From positions 19,618 through 83,617 of the forward strand of contig NZ_AUJX01000015.1 in the NCBI RefSeq assembly GCF_000424445.1: 64,000 nt of DNA. The letters are read 5' to 3'. Each line of letters begins with the position of its first letter. Within the stretch, counting starts at the first letter, position 1. Both the position numbers and the translations under genes were made by a program. Under the pieces are notes generated by a model that was given only the letters and a program-made list of their open reading frames with translations, did not search any database and was not told the DNA's origin. Positions 53,049 through 60,386 of this stretch are shown piece by piece. Origin of the DNA: Oribacterium sp. NK2B42. Lineage in GTDB: Bacteria; Bacillota; Clostridia; Lachnospirales; Lachnospiraceae.

Positions 53049-54128
53049 TTATTCTACTGCTGTGTAATCATCAGGAATTGTGATTCCGATGGCATCAGCG
53101 TAAGCCTTATTGTATTCCTTTGTTGTAGCTTCAGCGTAAGCGATAGGCATCGTAGAAACATCGGCACCGTTTGAGAGGATATCGATTGCCTGCTTACCTG
53201 TTGCACGTCCCAGATCTTCATAGCTGATGGAAAGTGTAGCAAGAGCTCCGGACTTCATCATGTTCTCTTCTCCGCAGATGATAGGGATACCTGCAGGCTG
53301 AACGATGTTGTTGATAACAGTCATGTTGGAAGCTGCTGTGTTATCTGTAGGGATATACATTGCATCACAATCTGCAACAGCTGACTGAACTACTGACTGA
53401 AGATCGTTGGAATCTGAGAAAGTGAACTCCTTGTATGCAATCCCGTCTTCCTCAAGGTACTTCTCGATCTGAGAAGCCTGGTACTGAGAGTTAGCCTCTG
53501 CTGAGCAGTATAAGATGGAAACATTTTTAACTTCAGGAACCAGCTCAAGGATCATGTCCTCCTGCTGATCAAGCGGTGCAAGGTCTGAAGTTCCGGAAAT
53601 GTTGATGCCTGTACCCTTTGATGCGTCAAAGTTATCCATTGCAAGAGCTGTGCCGTAATCTGTTACAGAGGTTCCGAGAATAGGAATATCCTGAGTAGCA
53701 TTCATAGCTGACTGAAGTGCAGGTGTTGCATTTGCAAGGATAAGGTCGTATTCGTTGGATACAAATCCATTGATGATGGTTGTACATGTGGCTGAATCAC
53801 CCTGTGCGTTCTGCTCGTCAATGACTACATTATCGCCGTACTCTTCCTTAAGAACATCGATGAAGCCCTTTGTAGCTGCATCAAGAGCACTGTGCTGAAC
53901 CAGCTGGCAGATACCAACGGTAAACTTCTTGTCTGATGCTGCGGCATCGGAAGGAGCTGCAGACTCTTCCTTTGCGGCCTCAGTTGCGGTCTCAGTTGCA
54001 GCTGCAGTTTCAGTTTTTGCGGCTTCGGTACTTGCTGCAGGTGTTGTAGATGAACCACAAGCTGTAAGTGAAGCTGCCGCAAGAACAGCTGCCATGGAAA
54101 CTGCTGTTAATTTAGTCATTTTTTTCAT
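53049..54128 (-). CDS. ABC importer substrate-binding lipoprotein (TrpX-like, COG2984)
   Basis: 359 aa. A lipoprotein signal with lipobox LTAC (Cys24), then a ~45-residue Ala/Thr/Glu low-complexity linker, then a type I periplasmic-binding fold (FTVGICQLVQHSALDAATKGF, DLILANATPALQSAM, AMYIPTDNTAASNM). Family members bind aromatic amino acids or related small ligands. First gene of the importer operon; promoter at 54200-54228 with a leader of about 65 nt. The leader is too short for a T-box or a large riboswitch. Confidence 0.9.
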   Translation of the reverse strand: MKKMTKLTAVSMAAVLAAASLTACGSSTTPAASTEAAKTETAAATETATEAAKEESAAPSDAAASDKKFTVGICQLVQHSALDAATKGFIDVLKEEYGDNVVIDEQNAQGDSATCTTIINGFVSNEYDLILANATPALQSAMNATQDIPILGTSVTDYGTALAMDNFDASKGTGINISGTSDLAPLDQQEDMILELVPEVKNVSILYCSAEANSQYQASQIEKYLEEDGIAYKEFTFSDSNDLQSVVQSAVADCDAMYIPTDNTAASNMTVINNIVQPAGIPIICGEENMMKSGALATLSISYEDLGRATGKQAIDILSNGADVSTMPIAYAEATTKEYNKAYADAIGITIPDDYTAVE

Positions 54129-54199
54129 AACTTTTTTCTCCCTTTTCCGACAATGATCTGCGCTTATACTTTAGCGCTTTAAATCGTTTTATTTTTTAT

Positions 54200-54228
54200 A
54201 TTATAGGACATGGAAACAGGTATATCAA
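54200..54228 (-). promoter_or_regulatory. Promoter of the TrpXYZ-like operon
   Basis: TTGATA (54223-54228), 17-base spacer, TATAAT (54200-54205) on the minus strand, 65 bases downstream of structured element B. Confidence 0.75.
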
Positions 54229-54292
54229 GACGGATTTTATGATATTTTTTTCAGGTATTACAATCAGTTATATAAGGGATGAAATAATCTTG

Positions 54293-54465
54293 AAACGTGA
54301 GAGAAACCGAAGCGGTGGGTGCCAAGGCTTGCGAGTTGGAAGAACAAACAGCCTGATATGTACGTAGCCGACACACGTCAGTGTGATCGGATGCGAACAT
54401 ATCAGGCTGTTTGTTCTTCCAATCGAGTGAGCCGGCGACCGCCGCTTCGGTTTCTCGGACCATTT
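54293..54465 (-). repeat. Structured element, copy B
   Basis: A 173-nt relative of the element at 48910, on the minus strand, running from AAATGGT (54459-54465) to CACGTTT (54293-54299). Outer perfect 15-bp stem 54442-54456 / 54301-54315, inner perfect 26-bp stem 54397-54422 / 54336-54361. The apical region and the unpaired GCCGGC and CTCGCAAGCC strands equal those of copy A. Relative to A, four base pairs of the outer stem and three of the inner stem are changed, all with matching partner changes. It lies just downstream of the CobW/YcgQ-like gene, in the same orientation, and upstream of the importer promoter. Confidence 0.85.
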
Positions 54466-54471
54466 AACTGA

Positions 54472-55512
54472 TTAGAATGCCACAGGCTCCTCGATAGGAC
54501 CTGTGCGGACAATTTTTTTGAGTTCAAGTACAGGACCTTCTCCGTTGTACTCTTCTCTTTCTTCAATACCTACAGTGGCTGTGATTTTAACCCAGTCTCG
54601 TGTATTGAAAGGAGCAAGTACTTTAGGGTCTCCCTTTGTAACGTAGCCGAGGAAAGTCATATCCTGAGCACAGCAGGTCATAGCCATACGACCTGGTACA
54701 CATTCGTTTGCAGGCATATTCTTTCTCTTCAGCATCATGCCGGTATAAGTGATTTCCTTTCCGATATATCGTTCCGGGTGATCCATGCAGTCCATAAACC
54801 AAGTGCCGTAATCCTCCGCCTTAAGGTCGATGGATGAAGCATTGATATCATAAGGAAGATCTTCCGGAAGTGTATCCTGAGGAATCTCACCGTCCTTGTC
54901 CTCAAGAACGATGACGGCATTCTGTCCCATAGCTCTGATCTTTCGGCGATAGTCCACAAGCTTTTCGTCGGAAACATTATCACAACGGTTCACGATGGCA
55001 AGCTCTGCCGAACGGAGCATCTGTCCGAGAAGGCTCTTCATGTTGTTTAAGTAAAGATCAAAGGTGGAACCGTCAATGATGGTGATTATCTGGTAGATTG
55101 CCCAGGATTCCGGAAGTGAAAGCTCGTAAGCCGGCTCTCGTCCCTGCTGCTCTGCAAGAGCTGTTTCCGACATGGGACCGTCCAGAAGGTCATCCTGGTT
55201 CCACATTCCGTTCCACTCGATGATGATACGCTCAGGATTATACTTGTCCTGAAGCTTCTTAAGGTTCTCTTCATTGAAATCGGTCTCGTTCTCTATGAGA
55301 ACCTTTACGGTGTTGTATTTCTCAAGAGTTGCATCGTCAAACTCTGACTCACCCTCCTCGCAAAGCAGAAGAAGTGTTGTGCCCTCTGCCTGGAAGTACT
55401 CCTGTCCCATGGTGAATTTCAAAAAGTCGGTTTTACCCGCCTCAAGAAAGCCGTTAATGAGGAATACGGGAATCTGATCGTCTCTTAATTCGTAATTATC
55501 ACTTGTTGCCAT
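54472..55512 (-). CDS. CobW-type GTPase fused to a YcgQ/DUF1980-like domain
   Basis: 346 aa. The N-terminal ~200 residues are a CobW/COG0523 nucleotide-binding domain with P-loop INGFLEAGKTDF and IIIEWNGMWN in place of the usual GVG segment. The CxCC metal motif of the family is missing (CEEGESEFDD occupies a nearby position). The C-terminal ~130 residues (EITYTGMMLKRKNMP, RMAMTCCAQDMTFLGYV, DWVKITATV) resemble the C-domain of YcgQ/TIGR03943 proteins, which partner membrane permeases linked to zinc or metal homeostasis. It lies downstream of another CobW gene but seems to have its own promoter. A metal-related role is inferred. Confidence 0.7.
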   Translation of the reverse strand: MATSDNYELRDDQIPVFLINGFLEAGKTDFLKFTMGQEYFQAEGTTLLLLCEEGESEFDDATLEKYNTVKVLIENETDFNEENLKKLQDKYNPERIIIEWNGMWNQDDLLDGPMSETALAEQQGREPAYELSLPESWAIYQIITIIDGSTFDLYLNNMKSLLGQMLRSAELAIVNRCDNVSDEKLVDYRRKIRAMGQNAVIVLEDKDGEIPQDTLPEDLPYDINASSIDLKAEDYGTWFMDCMDHPERYIGKEITYTGMMLKRKNMPANECVPGRMAMTCCAQDMTFLGYVTKGDPKVLAPFNTRDWVKITATVGIEEREEYNGEGPVLELKKIVRTGPIEEPVAF

Positions 55513-55566
55513 ATTGTCTCCATTTCATATGTTTTCTGCTGACAAAAACAGTTTGAATTTTAATCG

Positions 55567-55584
55567 ATTATATCATCATATAAT
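55567..55584. promoter_or_regulatory. Extended -10 promoter and overlapping palindrome before the CobW/YcgQ-like gene
   Basis: TGATATAAT (55567-55575, minus strand) lies within ATTATAT-CATC-ATATAAT (55567-55584), a 7-bp inverted repeat. It does not match the Zur box consensus I know. About 55 bases before the ATG. Confidence 0.5.
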
Positions 55585-55588
55585 AAAT

Positions 55589-55612
55589 CGACGGTGATGA
55601 GAATCACCGTCG
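55589..55612. terminator. Hairpin between the two CobW genes
   Basis: 10-bp perfect stem 55589-55598 / 55603-55612 with GAGA loop, with AT-rich rather than pure T tail on the minus strand. A second imperfect hairpin lies at 55631-55682 (GGCCATCA/TGATGGCC outside, TGTGCTT/AAGCACA inside). Together they probably separate the two transcripts. Confidence 0.55.
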
Positions 55613-55718
55613 TTATATTTTTCGCGATAAGGCCATCATGCGTGCGTTGTGCTTGTACAAAAGAAAAGCACATGTGATGGCCAACGCGGAATCGAGAGGG
55701 GCGTATTTTCCTACTCGA

Positions 55719-56999
55719 TTACATTCCGGCAAATGCCTCACGGAGTTCATGCTCGTTGAGATCTGCACCGATAACAACAACCTTTCCTGTATATTCAGGT
55801 GAGCCGGTTCTGATCTCGGTCTGCTCCGGAACGAGGTCAAAGTACATCCATTCGCCATCCTTTGTAGGAAGCATTCCCTTACATCTTACAACCTTGCCGT
55901 ACTTCTCTGAGTGAGCCATCTCCTCAAGGATCTGTGAAAGCTTGTCCTTCTCAAAAGGATATGGGGTCTCTACGCCCCAGGTCTTAAATATTTCATCGGC
56001 ATCGTGGTCGTGACCGCAGCTGCATCCGTCATGGTGATGATGGTGCTCATGCTCCTCATGGTCGTGATCGTGGTGATGCTCGTGCTCCTCATGGTCATGG
56101 TGGCAGCAGCACTCTTCGCCATCCTCGTGATGATGGTGCTCATGTTCGTCTTCATCATGTTGATGGTGTTCATGTTCGTCTTCATCATGGTCATGATGAT
56201 GTTCATGTTCTTCATGATCGTGGTGATGATGCTCATGTTCATGTTCATCGTGATCATGATGGTGATGATGGTGTGAATGGCTGTGATGGATCTGAACGCC
56301 GTTTGGAAGTGTCTCGACCTCATCATGCTCATCTTCGTGCTCATGATCTTCATGCTCGTGAACACGCTCCATTACATCCTGAAGCATCTCCTCTGCAAGA
56401 TCATACTTCTTTGAGATAATGTTCACCAGCTGCTCACCTGTAAGCTTATCTGCAGGAGTTGTGATAACAGTGGCTCTTTCATTGATTCCCTTTATTATGG
56501 AAACAGCCTCACCAACCTTTGCTTGATCAGCGATATCTGTTCTTGAAAGTACAACGGTTCCAGCGTATTCGATCTGGTTGTTGAAGAACTCACCGAAGTT
56601 CTTGGAATACATCTTTGCCTTCTTTGCATCCACAACGGTAACTGCTGCATGAAGCTCTACATCAAGGCTTTCTGAAACTGACTTCACCGCGCCGATGATG
56701 TCTGAAAGCTTACCTACACCTGAAGGCTCGATGATGATACGGTCAGGCTTATAGGTATTAACAACCTCTGTAAGAGACTGCTCGAAGTTTCCAACCAGTG
56801 AGCAGCAGATGCAGCCCTGGTTCATCTCACGGATTTCAATGCCGGAGTCCTTGAGGAAACCGCTGTCGATTCCTATCTCACCGAACTCGTTCTCGATAAG
56901 AACTACCTTTTCTGTTTTTAATGCCTCATCCAGAAGTCTCTGGATAAATGTTGTCTTGCCGGCTCCGAGGAAACCGGAAACGATATCTATACTTGTCAT
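55719..56999 (-). CDS. CobW/COG0523 GTPase with very His-rich insert (zinc chaperone-like)
   Basis: 426 aa. P-loop GFLGAGKTTF, CxCC metal motif in QGCICCSLVGN, G3-like EPSGVGKL, guanine motif SRTD. A His/Asp/Glu insert of ~130 residues (about 210-345) contains dozens of histidines plus Cys clusters (ECCCHHD, GCSCGHDHD). A CobW_C domain follows (YGKVVRCKGMLPTKDGEW). COG0523 proteins with such inserts (ZagA/YciC, ZigA, ZNG1) deliver or buffer zinc. The consensus promoter carries a CIRCE-like site rather than an evident Zur box. The long leader (~165 nt) can fold around a TTAATCCC/GGGATTAA closing pair. Confidence 0.88.
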   Translation of the reverse strand: MTSIDIVSGFLGAGKTTFIQRLLDEALKTEKVVLIENEFGEIGIDSGFLKDSGIEIREMNQGCICCSLVGNFEQSLTEVVNTYKPDRIIIEPSGVGKLSDIIGAVKSVSESLDVELHAAVTVVDAKKAKMYSKNFGEFFNNQIEYAGTVVLSRTDIADQAKVGEAVSIIKGINERATVITTPADKLTGEQLVNIISKKYDLAEEMLQDVMERVHEHEDHEHEDEHDEVETLPNGVQIHHSHSHHHHHHDHDEHEHEHHHHDHEEHEHHHDHDEDEHEHHQHDEDEHEHHHHEDGEECCCHHDHEEHEHHHDHDHEEHEHHHHHDGCSCGHDHDADEIFKTWGVETPYPFEKDKLSQILEEMAHSEKYGKVVRCKGMLPTKDGEWMYFDLVPEQTEIRTGSPEYTGKVVVIGADLNEHELREAFAGM

Positions 57000-57042
57000 G
57001 ATTACTCCTTCCAGTAAAACAGTTATATATCAAGATGATCGA

Positions 57043-57110
57043 TTAATCCCATTCATAAATCTGTTTTTAGACGTATAAATCTTAAAGCCGACTGGCTCCA
57101 AGGGATTAAA
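57043..57110 (-). promoter_or_regulatory. Possible folded leader of the His-rich CobW gene
   Basis: GGGATTAA (57103-57110) and TTAATCCC (57043-57050) can pair to close a domain containing a small AGCC/GGCT hairpin (about 57090-57101). I recognise no known riboswitch consensus. Low confidence. Confidence 0.3.
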
Positions 57111-57147
57111 ATAAATCATCGGGTAAGCTGATCGCGTGTATACAAAA

Positions 57148-57174
57148 TTAGCACTCTTGAATCAGCATTGCTAA
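57148..57174. promoter_or_regulatory. CIRCE-like (HrcA) operator on the CobW promoter
   Basis: TTAGCACTC-N9-CATTGCTAA. The left arm is the exact CIRCE half-site; the right arm differs from GAGTGCTAA at two positions; the 9-base spacing is exact. It overlaps the predicted transcription start, directly after TATAAT, which is where HrcA acts. Confidence 0.6.
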
Positions 57175-57202
57175 TTATAGGTTTATGGATTTTTATTGTC
57201 AA
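57174..57202 (-). promoter_or_regulatory. Perfect-consensus promoter of the His-rich CobW gene
   Basis: TTGACA (57197-57202), 17-base spacer, TATAAT (57174-57179) on the minus strand. Confidence 0.85.
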
Positions 57203-57270
57203 CCGATGAGACTGCCATAAAGAGATTCAAAATGTGAAAATTCTGTAAAATCAGCTTTTTACAATCCTTT

Positions 57271-58026
57271 TCACATTGCTGTTTCTATATATTCGATGGC
57301 CTTTTCCAAATCTTCCGCACTCTTTATAAGCACATCTGCACCTGCTTCTTCGAGCTCCCTTTTATCACGGAAACCGTAAAGACATCCGATGGACTTAATG
57401 CCGGCTCTTTTTGCGGTTTCCATATCGGTATTGGTGTCACCGACATAGATGCATGTCTCTTTTTTACAGCCGATGTGGTTTAATGTATCATCCACCACTC
57501 CTGTGTCGGGCTTCAAGGGATGGGTTCCGTCGTCACCGGAAATGTAATCGAAATATCCTTCACCGAAAGCATGGTCAAGAACCACTACAGCCTCTGCCAT
57601 GGGCTTATTTGTAATGCAGGCAACCTTCCAGCCCTTTTTCTTCAATGCATCAAGAGACTCCTTCATTCCCGGATAGGGTTCAGCCTTAAAGATGCAGTTT
57701 TCTCTGAAGATCTCCATATAAGCTTCATGAACATCATCGATCTGCTCCATGACCTCGTCAGCCTGCTGGTCAAGGTCAAATGCCTTGTCCTCGTCCTTTT
57801 CTTCCCACTTTTCTGCTTCCCTGTAAAGACGATCAGCGGTGGCTTCAACAGAACGCTCAACAAACCTGTGGCTGCCGATGCCCACATACTTTTTTGTCTG
57901 CTCGAGGCTTACCGGATCGAAGCCGAAACGCTCCAGAGCCTTATTCATGGTATCCTGAAGGCTGTACAAAGTGTTTACAAGTGTGCCATCGAGATCTAAA
58001 AGAATAGCATTGAACTTCTGAGACAT
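57271..58026 (-). CDS. HAD-family phosphatase, phosphoglycolate phosphatase-like
   Basis: 251 aa. Motif I DLDGTLVNT (nucleophile Asp), motif II in ACITNKPMAEA, and motifs III/IV LKPDTGVV with YVGDTNTDMETAKRAG. The alpha-helical cap (residues ~20-100) carries a charged insert (EKWEEKDEDKAFDL). Similar to Gph/PgmB-type HAD enzymes that hydrolyse small phosphate esters; substrate not defined. I start at the ATG 58026 (MSQKFNAILL), with AAAGGAT upstream. The longer frame to 58077 would translate the 34-bp repeats and is not convincing. No promoter is obvious. Confidence 0.85.
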   Translation of the reverse strand: MSQKFNAILLDLDGTLVNTLYSLQDTMNKALERFGFDPVSLEQTKKYVGIGSHRFVERSVEATADRLYREAEKWEEKDEDKAFDLDQQADEVMEQIDDVHEAYMEIFRENCIFKAEPYPGMKESLDALKKKGWKVACITNKPMAEAVVVLDHAFGEGYFDYISGDDGTHPLKPDTGVVDDTLNHIGCKKETCIYVGDTNTDMETAKRAGIKSIGCLYGFRDKRELEEAGADVLIKSAEDLEKAIEYIETAM

Positions 58027-58036
58027 AGTAAAGATC

Positions 58037-58172
58037 CTTTCATCTATATCGTGTGATACTGCGCATACTGCTTTCATCTCTATTGAGTAATAATGCAGAT
58101 ATTGCTTTCATTTACATTGTGTGATGATTCTGATACAGCTTTCGTCAATATTGCGAGATGATGCTGACATTG
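58037..58172. repeat. Four tandem degenerate 34-bp repeats upstream of the HAD gene
   Basis: Units 58037-58070, 58071-58104, 58105-58138 and 58139-58172, each starting CTTTC and ending TG or AG; the third position of the array shows TGTGTGATGATTCTGAT-like cores. The unit nearest the gene contains the ribosome-site region (GATGAAAG on the minus strand). No spacers between units. The gap onward to the RNase H gene (58173-58378) shows no other gene. Confidence 0.75.
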
Positions 58173-58378
58173 CCATATCATCACGAGTGTACTTCTTCGA
58201 CGTTCACATCATAACACTAAATTTATGGTATCTAAAGAGAAAATGAAATCTTCATAAAACATTAATTTCATATCTTGTGGTAATATCTTATAGATTAATC
58301 GGCATTATAGAACCGGTTAGATTTACATCTGTGTGTCAGGTATTACGGCTTGATAAACAGCGTTAATGAGGAGGATAT

Positions 58379-59107
58379 ATGGCATTTTATTATGCAGTTC
58401 AAAAAGGAAAGAAACCCGGAGTTTACAGTAACTGGAATGACTGTAAAGCCCAGGTGACGGGATTTTCCGGAGCAGTATATAAGAAGTTCGCTACAAGGGC
58501 TGAGGCGGAAGCATTTGCGGCAGCAGACAATGGATACATCACGGAAGAACCATTCAGTGGCTTGAATAAAGAGGCGGGCAATGGAAATGCTAAGTATTCC
58601 GGCGGAGCGAGTTCACAGGAACCACAGTTCCATTCCGTTGACGATATCAAAAGCGAGGATATAATTGCAGAATTTGACGGAGTCGACACGGAAGCCCTCG
58701 CCTATGTTGACGGAAGCTACAACATTAAAACAAAAAAATTCGGCTACGGAGGGATACTCATGAGAAGGGACGGAACCTTCGAGACAGTTCAGGGGTCAGG
58801 AGCAGATCCTTCCCTCGCTACCATGAGGAATGTTGCCGGGGAGATCCACGGGTCAATGGCTGCCATCAGCACAGCAGGAAAACAGGGGATCAAAAGCATC
58901 ACAGTCTTCTATGACTACATGGGGATCGAGATGTGGGCTGATAATAAGTGGAAGGCTAACAAAGAAGGCACTATTGAGTACAAAGCCTTTATTGCTGAGA
59001 TGCGAAACAGCATGCAGATACGATTCCAAAAGGTAGCTGCCCACACCGGCGTCAGATTTAACGAGCTGGTGGACAAGCTGGCGAAGGGGTCGGTTGGGAT
59101 ATTATAG
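58379..59107 (+). CDS. rnhA: Ribonuclease H1-type protein with N-terminal viroplasmin domain
   Basis: 242 aa. The first ~45 residues (YYAVQKGKKPGVYSNWNDCKAQV) form the caulimovirus-viroplasmin/hybrid-binding domain; the catalytic RNase H domain spans ~100-242. Active-site acids are visible in AYVDGSYN, GEIHGSMAA, YDYMGIEMWAD and AHTGVRFNELVDKLAKG. It removes RNA from RNA-DNA hybrids. GAGGAGG precedes the ATG. A plus-strand gene flanked by minus-strand genes, ending in a terminator at 59114. Confidence 0.93.
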   Translation: MAFYYAVQKGKKPGVYSNWNDCKAQVTGFSGAVYKKFATRAEAEAFAAADNGYITEEPFSGLNKEAGNGNAKYSGGASSQEPQFHSVDDIKSEDIIAEFDGVDTEALAYVDGSYNIKTKKFGYGGILMRRDGTFETVQGSGADPSLATMRNVAGEIHGSMAAISTAGKQGIKSITVFYDYMGIEMWADNKWKANKEGTIEYKAFIAEMRNSMQIRFQKVAAHTGVRFNELVDKLAKGSVGIL

Positions 59108-59113
59108 TACAAA

Positions 59114-59157
59114 CCCATCTGAATCATCATTTTATTGATGTTTCAGATGGGCTTTTG
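59114..59157 (+). terminator. Terminator after rnhA
   Basis: Stem CCCATCTGAA (59114-59123) / TTCAGATGGG (59142-59151) with an inner TCATCA/TGATG pair, then CTTTTG. Confidence 0.75.
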
Positions 59158-59160
59158 AAT

Positions 59161-59697
59161 TTATTCATGAATACTAATCGAAAATCCGGGATAAATAGCC
59201 ACAGGTATATCTTCTCCAAATGAATAGTCAGCTGTTTCGTTTTCCATGAAATCATAGGTACGTACATTCTGTTTAAGTGGATCAACAATCCAGTACTCGC
59301 GAACACCGGACTTCTGGTATTTTATCATTTTGATCATATAGTCCATTTTTCTGCTGGAGGGACTGACTATTTCAATTATAAAGTCAGGGGCTCCGTGGCA
59401 GCCTTCATCATCAAGCTTTTTTTTGTCGCAGATTACAGCAATATCCGGCTCTACATAATTATAATCGTCATCATTCAAAAAAACTGCGTATGGAGCATAA
59501 TATACCTGACAGTTCCCTTTGTTTTTCTGTATATGATTATAAAGCTGGGTTGAAAGACTGATGGAAATACGCTGGTGTTCACCTGATGGTGGTGCCATAT
59601 CATACATCACACCATCGATCAACTCTGCCCGCTCCCCATCAGGTAGAGCAAAAATATCATCTATAGTATAAGTGGACTGATTATTTAATGCAGGCAT
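59161..59697 (-). CDS. Uma2-family (DUF820) nuclease-fold protein
   Basis: 178 aa. Conserved blocks GERAELIDGVMYDMAPPSGEHQ, VEPDIAVICD and DFIIEIVSPSSRKMDYMIKMIKYQKSGVREYWIVDP carry the PD-(D/E)XK-like residues of the Uma2 family. The biological role is unclear; members are abundant in cyanobacteria and scattered in Firmicutes. It converges with rnhA and lies downstream of the Nudix gene (48-base gap). Confidence 0.85.
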   Translation of the reverse strand: MPALNNQSTYTIDDIFALPDGERAELIDGVMYDMAPPSGEHQRISISLSTQLYNHIQKNKGNCQVYYAPYAVFLNDDDYNYVEPDIAVICDKKKLDDEGCHGAPDFIIEIVSPSSRKMDYMIKMIKYQKSGVREYWIVDPLKQNVRTYDFMENETADYSFGEDIPVAIYPGFSISIHE

Positions 59698-59745
59698 AGC
59701 TTACCTCCGTGATAAGTATCAACAGCTATTTGAAATCATTATAAC

Positions 59746-60360
59746 TTATTTTTGAGCCAACAGCCATGCCATGATATGCACTGCCTGCTGGAATTTGCCG
59801 GCAGAAATCATTTTCTCGATTTCATCGGGAGTATATTTCTTCACATTCAGAAACTCCGTTTCATCCAGTGCCTGATCCGCTACTCTTCTGCAGTTTTTTG
59901 CCCGGAAGATATAGGCGTAATTGTCTGCGATGGTTGCATTGGAGGGAACAGTGATGAGATGGCTCCATTCATCGGATTCATATCCGGTTTCCTCAAGCAG
60001 TTCCCGTTTTGCAGCCTGAAGTGCATCTTCTGAAGAATCATCTTTGCTGTCTCCGTATTCTTTATTGTCCTTACGCTCAATGCCTCCGGCCGGAAACTCG
60101 GTGGTCACTTCCTTTATTCCCTGCCGGAACTGCTTAACACATAGATAATTCCCATCTGTGTCGGAAGCCACGATAACAACATAATTTTTGCGGCTATAGC
60201 AGTAGTAAGGTTCAAATATACTTCCGTCCGGGAACCTGTAGGATAATCTTTTGAAATCTATCCACTCATCCTTTACTATATGCTCGCAGCTTATTTCCTC
60301 CCAGGCAAGGTAGTCTTCCGGGTTTGTTTTATCTGAAGAGTGGTTTTTGTTTTCATTCAT
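59746..60360 (-). CDS. Nudix hydrolase (ADP-ribose pyrophosphatase-like)
   Basis: 204 aa. The Nudix helix reads EDALQAAKRELLEETGYES, matching E-x7-REUxEExGU, but the leading Gly of the box is separated from it by about a dozen extra residues (GGIERKDNKEYGDSK...). Overall layout (WIDFKRLSYRFPDG, CVKQFRQGIKEVTTEFPAGGIE) is that of ADP-ribose/NDP-sugar pyrophosphatases. It begins 26 bases after the HipA-like kinase stop, so it may be co-transcribed with that module. Confidence 0.85.
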   Translation of the reverse strand: MNENKNHSSDKTNPEDYLAWEEISCEHIVKDEWIDFKRLSYRFPDGSIFEPYYCYSRKNYVVIVASDTDGNYLCVKQFRQGIKEVTTEFPAGGIERKDNKEYGDSKDDSSEDALQAAKRELLEETGYESDEWSHLITVPSNATIADNYAYIFRAKNCRRVADQALDETEFLNVKKYTPDEIEKMISAGKFQQAVHIMAWLLAQK

Positions 60361-60386
60361 TTGAACATCTATGATCCGGTCATCGG

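Noticed and set aside
56004..56276. 90-aa plus-strand ORF rich in Met/Val
   Set aside because: It is the antisense shadow of the His-rich repeat coding region of the CobW gene; no ribosome site or homology.
57000..57148. Cobalamin riboswitch upstream of the CobW gene
   Set aside because: GCCGACTGGCTCC-like words occur, but the B12 box and the rest of the conserved core are absent.
58026..58077. 17-residue N-terminal extension of the HAD protein
   Set aside because: It would translate repeat sequence; the ATG at 58026 has a proper ribosome site and family start.
58037..58172. CRISPR-like array
   Set aside because: Repeats are contiguous and degenerate with no spacers, and no cas gene is near.
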